Source: Cyclobacteriaceae bacterium
Lineage (GTDB): Bacteria; Bacteroidota; Bacteroidia; Cytophagales; Cyclobacteriaceae
Length of the DNA: 64,000 bases
Direction: 5' to 3'
Assembly: GCA_019638235.1 (NCBI GenBank)
Contig: JAHBUE010000005.1
Coordinates: 1 to 64,000, forward strand
Shown: one piece after another, positions 17,973 to 25,599 of the stretch
How the letters are laid out: every line of letters starts with the position of its first letter
How positions within the stretch are numbered: position 1 is the stretch's first letter
Translations under genes and position numbers: made by a program
The notes under the pieces: generated by a model
The model's database searches: none
Told to the model about the DNA's origin: nothing
What the model saw: the letters and a program-made list of their open reading frames with translations, nothing else

Positions 17973-19484
17973 TTATTTATTACCCTCAGTAATAAAAGGG
18001 TTGTTTTGAATCTCGTTCTGAGGTATGCTGTAAGTCAGCCTTGGATCATTGTAAGGCAGCGTAATGTTAGGTGAAAATAACCAGTTAGAACCACGCACCA
18101 TATCGTATTTGTTGCGTTTCATAGCCAAATACGTTTTTCCTTCACCCCAAAGCTCGATACGGTTTTGCAGGTAAATCTCTTGTGCAAGACCATTACCACT
18201 CAACCCATCTATGTAAGAGACATCAGGAATACGGGCAGTCAACAATTCTTTAAGGCGTGTACGGGCTGTTCCCTCATCACCACTACGTGCAGCCACTTCG
18301 GCATTCAACAAGTACACTTCATCTATCCTCATATAGAGATAATCGGTAAGAATAAAACGCTGGTTACCTGCTATCCTGGCCGGGTCAAAGAATTTGTTGT
18401 AGGGAATCAACGCGAAATTACCGGCCCCCGGATTGAATTGTGTCTTCCTGATGTCATCAGCGGGAATCTGATCATAGAGCGCGCGGTCAATCGCTTTCAC
18501 GTCTCCGAAAGCAGCATAGCTGTAGGTATAGTAATCGATTTGTCCCCACCAGGAAACCAGGTTAAGACCTTGATCGGATGTCAAATCCATGCCCCACATC
18601 CAACTCGGAGTGTTCACATTGTTAAAACCACTTCCTGCTCCGGGAAAGGCAAGTTGCTCGGCCGTAGTCAAAGGATAGCCTGCTGTGTTAATTACTTCGT
18701 TGGTCAAATCTTTAGCTCGCTGCAGATCGTTGCCCTGTGCTCTGAAGGCAAGCGCATAGGCTAATATTACCTTGGCAATATTAGCATCTACCTGAGTTTT
18801 TGAAGGCCGTACGTAGCCGTCCATCAAGTCAATAGCCTCTTCCAAATCATTTACAATCAGCTCAAAAACGTCAGATGCAGGGCTTTTGGGTGGATTTGGA
18901 TCTATTGAATTGGTGTAAATAGGCAATATTTCTTGAGCAGCATCATACTCGTAGGTGAACAACTGTGTGAGATAAAAGTAAGAGTGCGCACGCATCGTTT
19001 TTGCCTGCCCCATGATATACTTGTTATCATCCAATTCGGGAATAGCCTCATTACCCCCCAACCCGTCAATCACCATATTGGCTGAACGAATAATACGATA
19101 GTAGTAACGCCACGGTTTATAGTGGAGAAACGTTGACGTAAAATCGTTCATCAACGTAAGTTGAGTTACATCTCTATACCAACCATACGTATTTACGGAA
19201 AGCGCCATATTACCACTCAGCATATCCAATTCGATGTCGTATGCTTTTTGACCAAAGTCAACGTGGTTACCAAGACCACCTGTACCGGTTTCGAACATTA
19301 AAGCGTAAATACCGGTCATAGTACCGGCAATTACCTCGGGGTTTAAAGCAGCTGCGTCTGTAAACTGATCCGAAGTAAGGAATTGCGAAGGTTCCTTTTC
19401 AAGGAATTCATCGCCACAACCTACCGCAAACAAAGTCAGAACAGACATTGCCGTGTATTTTATGATGTTTTTCATATCAATCAT
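17973..19484 (-). CDS. SusD/RagB-family outer-membrane lipoprotein (copy 1)
   Basis: A 503-residue SusD-like lipoprotein (lipobox AVGC, then GDEFLEKEPSQ), the surface lid that captures substrate for the SusC channel. TPR-like helices make up the fold: PWRYYYRIIRSANMVIDGL near 137-155 and GQAKTMRAHSYFYLTQLFTY near 173-192 are typical. The C-terminal RIDEVYLLNAEVAARSGD (about 385-402) and NRIELWGEGKTYLAMKR match the family. The start could also be the ATG at 19475 (MKNIIKY), which gives a cleaner signal peptide. It follows susC by 16 bp. Substrate not predictable; no glycoside hydrolase or protease gene is linked. Confidence 0.93.
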   Translation of the reverse strand: MIDMKNIIKYTAMSVLTLFAVGCGDEFLEKEPSQFLTSDQFTDAAALNPEVIAGTMTGIYALMFETGTGGLGNHVDFGQKAYDIELDMLSGNMALSVNTYGWYRDVTQLTLMNDFTSTFLHYKPWRYYYRIIRSANMVIDGLGGNEAIPELDDNKYIMGQAKTMRAHSYFYLTQLFTYEYDAAQEILPIYTNSIDPNPPKSPASDVFELIVNDLEEAIDLMDGYVRPSKTQVDANIAKVILAYALAFRAQGNDLQRAKDLTNEVINTAGYPLTTAEQLAFPGAGSGFNNVNTPSWMWGMDLTSDQGLNLVSWWGQIDYYTYSYAAFGDVKAIDRALYDQIPADDIRKTQFNPGAGNFALIPYNKFFDPARIAGNQRFILTDYLYMRIDEVYLLNAEVAARSGDEGTARTRLKELLTARIPDVSYIDGLSGNGLAQEIYLQNRIELWGEGKTYLAMKRNKYDMVRGSNWLFSPNITLPYNDPRLTYSIPQNEIQNNPFITEGNK

Positions 19485-19500
19485 TTTTTTGTGTTTTTAA

Positions 19501-22500
19501 TTAAAATGTTACTCTCAAACCGCCTGAAATCGTGGTCAGCGGAGAATATCTGTATGTGCTTGTAGCGCCTGTTTCATTTGTAGCGGGGTTAAACCCTGCT
19601 CTTGCACTTGCCAGGAATAAGTTGTCGCCCGACACCCACACGTTCAGTCCTTTTACATATAAGTTTCTCAACAAGTTTTGAGGAACAGTGTAACCAAGTC
19701 TTACGTTGTTTAACGCCAGGTAATCAGACTTAACAAGCCAACGAGTTGAACGGGATGCTACGTTTACATCCAACCCTTCTGTCAAACGGGGAACATCCGT
19801 GATATCACCCGGTTGCTGCCATCTGCCATGGATATCCTTATGCCAGTTGTTGTTGAGCGCCGTACCATTGTTCATCAAACTGGCATACGCTCCGTCATAC
19901 GCATAACCACCAAAGCTATAGACGAACTGAACACCCAGATCAAAGCCTTTGTATGCTGCACTCAGGCGGAAACCACCTCTTAACTTAGGTATTGCTGATT
20001 TGCCTACAAAGTTTAGCGTAGCTTCGGAATATGTTTTGGTAACTGTTTTTTTCACGTTTAGGTTATCGGTTTCAGCATCAGACAAGGTAGACTTGTACAG
20101 AACCATATCCGTAATAGCTTCACCTGCATCCAGCACTCCGTTATCATTTATGTCATTAAAGTAGCGATACCACATTCCTCTGCCATCGGCAGGGTCAACA
20201 CCAGCCCATTCATAGATGTAGTAATCAAAAATAGAGTGACCTTTCGCCCATCCATAACCGGTTGAGTTATCGTAAACCTTCGGTAATCCCGTAGCGGGGT
20301 CAATAGGCATTGTTTTGATAACGTTCGTGTTGAACGCACCGTTTACGCTAAGATCAAGTTTAAAGCCTGCTTTGTCAAGGATATGACCTGTCACATCAAA
20401 CTCCACCCCTTTGTTCTCCAATATACCATCGTTTACTTTAATGATGGCAATACCCGCTGAAGGACCTACCCTGCGGTCGAAAATCAGGTTGTCGGTTGTT
20501 TTGTGGTAGTAGTCAACCAAACCTTCGATTCTTCCACCCAACAACTCGAATTCAACGCCTGCCTGCCACATTTTAGCTTTTTCCCAGGTAAGCTCAGGTT
20601 GGCCGTTATCTCTTGGCACAATGGAGTAGCCATCGTTCACGTTATCCATATCAAATGTGTTGTAACCCGGCCAGTACCCTACACCGGACTGCTCACCCGT
20701 GATACCATAGCTACCTTTTACTTTCAGGAAGTTAATAATGTTTTCAGGCAGAGATGCAAAGAACGATTCTTTGCTGACAATCCATGCACCCCCTACAGAG
20801 CCGAATGTTCCCCATTTGTAAGGGTCTATAAAGCGGGAGGAACCATCGCGTCTGACAGAACCTGTTAAGAAATAACGCTCCCCAAAGTTATAATTTACCT
20901 GACCGAAGTAACTTTCCAGTGCAGCACCATCTCTGTATCCCCATGGCTGTGAAGGCGCGATGATGTAGTTACTGAAATCATCGAGGTCATGGTGAACCGC
21001 TTTACGTTTAGTAGCACCGTTTACTTTGAAAGTGTAGTCGTTTGACTCGTGTGCCACCAACGCTTCAACCGTGTGATTGCCAAAATTCTTATTGAACTTC
21101 AGCATTTTGAGGAAGTTTTGTGTCATGGCCTCACTAACATTCCGGCTTAACGTTCCGCCTGCCGTAGCTCCGCTGCCATAGAAAGGGCTATTCATGCTGG
21201 TGTTATTGTTTAAAGCATATTGCACCCCATAGCGCGCCTCAAATGTCAGGTAATCGGTGAAATCAATATTGAAGGCAAGGTTACCCACTACCTCATTTCG
21301 TTTCGTATTTACTTTATTGATATGCGCATCGCTGATAGAATTGGTCCCTGCTCCAAAGTTTCTTCCCGTACCATAGTCATATTCAAACCCGCCATAGTAT
21401 GGGTCAGCGATTTTGTTGCCATCCTCATCTCGCATAAAGAGAGGATACACCGAAGGAATGTTGTCAACAAACCAGAAAATGCTACCCGAGTCAGAAGACT
21501 GACCGTTTCTGTTTTGGTCAGATGAATTAAAAGCTACATTGGCTGAAGCCGAAAGCCACTTGGTAACCTGGTGCCTCAAATTAGTACGAAGATTGACACG
21601 GTTATAGTCAGAATTGATGATATAGCCCACATCGTTCAGATAACCCAGCGAAAGATAATGCTGACTCTTATCGCCACCACCCGACAGACGGACGTTGGCC
21701 TCCTGGCGCTGTGATGATTGGAAACCGTAGTCATTCCAGTTTTCAGGATCATATTTACGCGTAACACCCGCACGAACTTTACCAGTGGCCGGATCAATCA
21801 ATTGAGAGCCATCGGTTACATTCCACATATTGTACGTTGCAATTCCGGTCAGGTTTGTATTTCCAAGCGCACCACCAGCCATCAAGCGGTTATTAGCAAA
21901 AATAGCTGCGGCATCGGAATCGAGTCCATTTTCATAAATGCCCCTGTTTCTCATACCTTCCCAGGTGAGGCCAATGTATTCTTCCGGTGATTTAATGACA
22001 TCGTAACGGGGCAAGCCGTTAAAGTTTACACCCACGTTGTATTCTGCTTCAATAGAAGATTTTCCGCTTGAGCCACCTCTTGTTGTAATCACAATAACAC
22101 CATTTGCACCACGCGCACCATAGATAGCGGTAGCGGTAGCGTCTTTTAATACAGTGTACGAAGTGATATCAGCATTGTTGATAGAGTTGAGGGAACTGGT
22201 ATTTGTCAACGGTACACCATCCACTACATAAAGCGGGTCACGGCTACCGTTTACCGAACCAAAACCACGGATACGAACCGTAGCCACAGTGCCAGGCTGC
22301 CCCGAAGTGTTGATTACGGTTAATCCCGCCACCTCACCGGCCATTGCATTGGATATGTTGGTAAATGATTTGCCTTGGATGTTGGCCGCTGAAACACTTT
22401 TGGCAGTACCTACGAAAGATTCTTTCGTAGTAGTGCCATACCCAACAATAACAACTTCAGAAAGTTGTGTGGCATCCAACGCTAAAGAAACATCAATTGT

Positions 22501-22770
22501 ACTCCTGTCACCGATAGCAATTTCTTGTGTTTGCAATCCGATGAAGGAGAATACTAGCGAACCTCCCGATGCCGGAACAGATAACGAATATCGCCCATCC
22601 GTATCAGTTGCTGTACCAATGGCTGTACCCTTAAGAACAACGTTTACGCCTGGCAGAGCAGAGCCATCCTCAGTAGACGTTACTTTACCTGTAACGGTAC
22701 GATCTTGCGCCCAGGCAACCCCAAGCGGAAGAAGTAACGCTACGCACGTTAATTGTAGAATTCTCTTCAT
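19501..22770 (-). CDS. SusC/RagA-family TonB-linked outer-membrane protein (copy 1)
   Basis: A 1089-residue SusC-type transporter. It has a signal peptide (1-21, ending AWAQD), a carboxypeptidase-regulatory-like domain (about 24-105), the SusC-specific linker SEVVIVGYG (about 104-112) acting as TonB-box region, a plug (about 115-230, with DPLYVVDGVPL and GARGANGVIVITT) and a long barrel ending TISGGLRVTF. It works with SusD immediately downstream to import a nutrient oligomer using TonB energy. The first 110 residues are about 90% identical to the SusC at 30203, whereas the barrel differs, implying different substrates. A 5-bp inverted repeat (22846-22858) lies upstream. Confidence 0.95.
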   Translation of the reverse strand: MKRILQLTCVALLLPLGVAWAQDRTVTGKVTSTEDGSALPGVNVVLKGTAIGTATDTDGRYSLSVPASGGSLVFSFIGLQTQEIAIGDRSTIDVSLALDATQLSEVVIVGYGTTTKESFVGTAKSVSAANIQGKSFTNISNAMAGEVAGLTVINTSGQPGTVATVRIRGFGSVNGSRDPLYVVDGVPLTNTSSLNSINNADITSYTVLKDATATAIYGARGANGVIVITTRGGSSGKSSIEAEYNVGVNFNGLPRYDVIKSPEEYIGLTWEGMRNRGIYENGLDSDAAAIFANNRLMAGGALGNTNLTGIATYNMWNVTDGSQLIDPATGKVRAGVTRKYDPENWNDYGFQSSQRQEANVRLSGGGDKSQHYLSLGYLNDVGYIINSDYNRVNLRTNLRHQVTKWLSASANVAFNSSDQNRNGQSSDSGSIFWFVDNIPSVYPLFMRDEDGNKIADPYYGGFEYDYGTGRNFGAGTNSISDAHINKVNTKRNEVVGNLAFNIDFTDYLTFEARYGVQYALNNNTSMNSPFYGSGATAGGTLSRNVSEAMTQNFLKMLKFNKNFGNHTVEALVAHESNDYTFKVNGATKRKAVHHDLDDFSNYIIAPSQPWGYRDGAALESYFGQVNYNFGERYFLTGSVRRDGSSRFIDPYKWGTFGSVGGAWIVSKESFFASLPENIINFLKVKGSYGITGEQSGVGYWPGYNTFDMDNVNDGYSIVPRDNGQPELTWEKAKMWQAGVEFELLGGRIEGLVDYYHKTTDNLIFDRRVGPSAGIAIIKVNDGILENKGVEFDVTGHILDKAGFKLDLSVNGAFNTNVIKTMPIDPATGLPKVYDNSTGYGWAKGHSIFDYYIYEWAGVDPADGRGMWYRYFNDINDNGVLDAGEAITDMVLYKSTLSDAETDNLNVKKTVTKTYSEATLNFVGKSAIPKLRGGFRLSAAYKGFDLGVQFVYSFGGYAYDGAYASLMNNGTALNNNWHKDIHGRWQQPGDITDVPRLTEGLDVNVASRSTRWLVKSDYLALNNVRLGYTVPQNLLRNLYVKGLNVWVSGDNLFLASARAGFNPATNETGATSTYRYSPLTTISGGLRVTF

Positions 22771-23049
22771 GTTATATTATTTAGGTTTTATGAATGCGTA
22801 ATATTAATACATTACGGTATTGGTGAAAAGAAAATTGTGCAAAATAGACAGTATGTCTGCGCAATATGAAGGTTAAAAAAAGTTGCCTATTGAGAGGATA
22901 TGCCAAATAAAATTTTGTTTATATATATTGTCCACTGATAATCAGTTGGTTATATAATCGCTATGGTGTCTGTCTCTGGCAAAGAGGGTACCTCTCGAAT
23001 TGAGACGAAGCTCAATGCCAAACCGGAACAAGGGGGCGTTTCGGAGGCT
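22771..23049. other. Intergenic region between the two uptake blocks
   Basis: 279 bp of AT-rich DNA without a supported gene. It must hold the susC promoter for the 22770 gene; I see no exact TAnnTTTG. There is a short inverted repeat AGACA-GTA-TGTCT at 22846-22858 that could be an operator, a 6-bp hairpin ATTGAG/CTCAAT at 22999-23016 without a T tract, and AGAGG-GTA-CCTCT just before it. None is convincing as a terminator. Confidence 0.4.
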
Positions 23050-24567
23050 TTATTCTATACTTTTAGCATGCTCAACCTCTACCACCTTTCGCCCCGAAAC
23101 AAGTAAACCATCTTCTGTTACGCCTACAGCCTCAATAACGAGTTTACCAATTTCGTCTGATGTATAGAAAACAAGTTTAGAGGCTTCGCTATGCTGAACA
23201 TTGTGGTTCCAGTAAAGCGTCCCCCTGAAATCGGGAATTGTTTCCTGGCTGGTTTTGCGATTGTAAGCGGCATTCTTAAAAACTGCGGGTTCATGAAACT
23301 CATCGTAAAGCTTTTTCAAACCAAGGTTTGCCCCCAGGCCACTTTTGGTATAAATGGCAAAAATGCCATTGTCGGCAAGAGCATTAACCCCCGCAGAGTT
23401 GATTGTGGGTAAACTCCAGGCAATTTCAATGCTCCTGATTTTATAAGGTTCTATGTTCAGCAGAAAATCAACATCATCCGTTATGTATCCATCGATAATA
23501 AACAACGGATTGTGCTCATAGAAAAATATATTTTGGCTGTTCTCGGAATTTCTGACCCGGATTATCTTCTTGCCTTTTCTTTTAAAAACTTTAGCCTGTG
23601 TGATTATTTCATCAATAAAGTCCTCCACTGTTTCTAAAACCTCAAAATCATCAGGAAAATAAAGTATGTCAGCAGGGAGCTTAAGGTACGAATAGCTAAA
23701 GGATCCGTCAGCAGTTTGATAAGATGTTTTTATTTGGTTGATGAGAATTTGTTCTTCATAAACCGGGTTGAATTCTATTGTTGATAGGTCATCGGAAACC
23801 AGCAGAGCAGAACTATAATCCTCAAGGGGGTGCAATGAATTAGCAGACACAGGATACACCAAACGCTCCTTACTGTATTTGACAGTGGGGGTTTGTTTTA
23901 ATGTGTATCCTGTTTCTGATAAAATCGCTGGCCTGCTATGTATTGCTGAATCATTAAGCATACGAACAGAAACTGAAAAATTGCCATCAACAGATGCTTT
24001 GCTCCTGCCTTCTATTTTAATATTTACTTGAACCCGCTCCCGCGGAGCGTACTTTATTTTGTTTGTTTCAATAACAAGGCCGAAAGATCTTTCTGCGGCA
24101 GGTGGGCGTGAATAAAAACTTTTAATGGAATCAATAAGGGGGGCAGGGTCTGTCTGATCAAGAGTATTATAGATCAAAATTTGCTTGGTGAAATCGTAAT
24201 CCCCACGTTCAACATTTTTCATCCATAGCGTGTAAGGCTTCAACGTGTAAATTCCTGTTGCCAGGCTCCCGGGCAATTCAATTTGTCCGTAAGAGCGTCC
24301 ATCAATACATTTTAATTTTAGCCTCTTTAATACATTGTTCTCTGCATCAAGCAAGTCAAGATAGGCAATCACGCTAAACTCTTTCTCAACATAAGGCTGG
24401 TTGGTCAGGTAGAATTTAAACCAGATAACATCACCGGCCTGATAGAACATCTTATCGGTATGGATGAAAGGTGTTTCAAACCCGGACGAACTTGTTTGTT
24501 GGGCTACAGAAAACCCTCCGTTCAGAAAAATCAACAGGCTGAGGCTATATAGCATTTTTTTCATCAT
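23050..24567 (-). CDS. MG2-domain/plug-like exported protein without a barrel (copy 2, short)
   Basis: A 505-residue exported protein (signal peptide about 1-22), the paralogue of the 795-residue protein at 10029. It keeps the N-terminal MG2-like domain (about 28-140, IHTDKMFYQAGDVIWFKFY), a plug-like region (about 350-415, PLFIIDGYITDDV, then NGIFAIYTKSG) and the terminal domain with TLYWNHN and FYTSDEIGK, but lacks about 290 residues of the centre, including the GWRRFRW-type motif. It overlaps the DUF4249 stop by 4 bp (ATGA), so it is translationally coupled. The shared ends across two operons suggest the MG2, plug-like and terminal domains are the essential parts. Function unknown. Confidence 0.72.
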   Translation of the reverse strand: MMKKMLYSLSLLIFLNGGFSVAQQTSSSGFETPFIHTDKMFYQAGDVIWFKFYLTNQPYVEKEFSVIAYLDLLDAENNVLKRLKLKCIDGRSYGQIELPGSLATGIYTLKPYTLWMKNVERGDYDFTKQILIYNTLDQTDPAPLIDSIKSFYSRPPAAERSFGLVIETNKIKYAPRERVQVNIKIEGRSKASVDGNFSVSVRMLNDSAIHSRPAILSETGYTLKQTPTVKYSKERLVYPVSANSLHPLEDYSSALLVSDDLSTIEFNPVYEEQILINQIKTSYQTADGSFSYSYLKLPADILYFPDDFEVLETVEDFIDEIITQAKVFKRKGKKIIRVRNSENSQNIFFYEHNPLFIIDGYITDDVDFLLNIEPYKIRSIEIAWSLPTINSAGVNALADNGIFAIYTKSGLGANLGLKKLYDEFHEPAVFKNAAYNRKTSQETIPDFRGTLYWNHNVQHSEASKLVFYTSDEIGKLVIEAVGVTEDGLLVSGRKVVEVEHAKSIE

Positions 24568-25595
24568 GGAAATCCCGGTGGTTTAATATTGGTTGCGTTT
24601 GGCTCATGATCTAAGCAGTTGCCCTCCTGCGGTAAAATGTTAGGCGAAGGGGAAACAAACCCGGAAGCGGGAAATCTGTTTATCAACACGGTTTCTTCAA
24701 CCATGGAAGACGCCCCAAAGAATCCTAAAACAATCTCGTCTGGGTCATCAATATTATAGATATTCCCTTTGATTTGCGATGGAATGGGGTCGAAGATGCT
24801 ACCCGTGTTTGTTTGCTGATCCTTTACCTTACTCCAAAATTCAAACGCTTCCCGTGTAAGGGCTTGTTGTTGTACGGTTACCTGATAATAGGTTGGCCTG
24901 TCGTAAGGTATAACGGCAATGGCTTCAATAAAGGTATTACCATTGGTATAGGCATCATCCATTACCTGAACAGTTGACTCCAGCCTGGCCACGGGCGCCC
25001 AGCATTGAAGGAATGTTTCGCCAACGAAACTGAAGAACTCAAAAATGCCACGGGCTTTCCACCTGTAATAGTTTCGTTCATCATCAGGATCGTCAACCTG
25101 TACCATAATCCTAAATCCAAACCTTCTTTCGGCTACCCAATTCCCTGAGATATTTTTTATTAATTCTTCATACGAATAGTATTCATAAAGCAGGCCGCCA
25201 ATGGCCGGAACGTCAGGCATTGTTTCGGTAAAAGACTGGTATTGCTTACCATCTGATGTTTGAATATATATTGAATAGCTTGTTCCGACCGTGCCTGAAA
25301 AACCGGGCAATGGTTTATATACACCTGGTTCGGCCTCGGCTAATATCTCTTCTTCACCCAAATCGTTCTTTAGTATAACCGTGGCATCTCTTTCAGGAAC
25401 AATATACCCTGCAACCAGTTGTGTGTTATCAAACGACAGGCTTCGGCTGAGCCTTACAACAGATTGGTCTGCTCTGTTTGTAACCAAGCCATCTACAACA
25501 AGGTTATCGGACTGATTGCCCGTTTGAAGAGGAAACGGATCAATACACGAAAGTGTAAATAAAAACAAGACCAGGATATACCATACTTTTTTCAT
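24564..25595 (-). CDS. DUF4249 lipoprotein, receptor-linked (copy 2)
   Basis: A 343-residue lipoprotein with lipobox TLSC followed by IDPFPLQTGN. It shares the family pattern with copy 1: DNLVVDGLVTN at the mature N-terminus, the SQIKGNIYNIDD segment (SQVTGNMYNVND in copy 1) and the VLGFFGASS segment aligned with the G9-encoded Arg-Gly-Gly of copy 1. It begins 4 bp after the receptor stop and overlaps the next gene by 4 bp, so the three genes form one tightly packed operon. Presumed surface partner of the receptor, by analogy with SusD. Confidence 0.87.
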   Translation of the reverse strand: MKKVWYILVLFLFTLSCIDPFPLQTGNQSDNLVVDGLVTNRADQSVVRLSRSLSFDNTQLVAGYIVPERDATVILKNDLGEEEILAEAEPGVYKPLPGFSGTVGTSYSIYIQTSDGKQYQSFTETMPDVPAIGGLLYEYYSYEELIKNISGNWVAERRFGFRIMVQVDDPDDERNYYRWKARGIFEFFSFVGETFLQCWAPVARLESTVQVMDDAYTNGNTFIEAIAVIPYDRPTYYQVTVQQQALTREAFEFWSKVKDQQTNTGSIFDPIPSQIKGNIYNIDDPDEIVLGFFGASSMVEETVLINRFPASGFVSPSPNILPQEGNCLDHEPNATNIKPPGFP

Positions 25596-25599
25596 ACAC

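Noticed and set aside
18165..18764. 199-residue plus-strand open frame opposite SusD copy 1
   Set aside because: Antisense to well-conserved SusD sequence, with irregular composition and no family features.
22289..22801. 170-residue plus-strand open frame opposite the SusC plug region
   Set aside because: The same shadow appears at the paralogous SusC (33069-33371), as expected from conserved coding on the minus strand rather than from a real gene.
22999..23016. Hairpin ATTGAG/CTCAAT as terminator of the MG2/plug gene copy 2
   Set aside because: Six base pairs and no T run on either strand; too weak to call.
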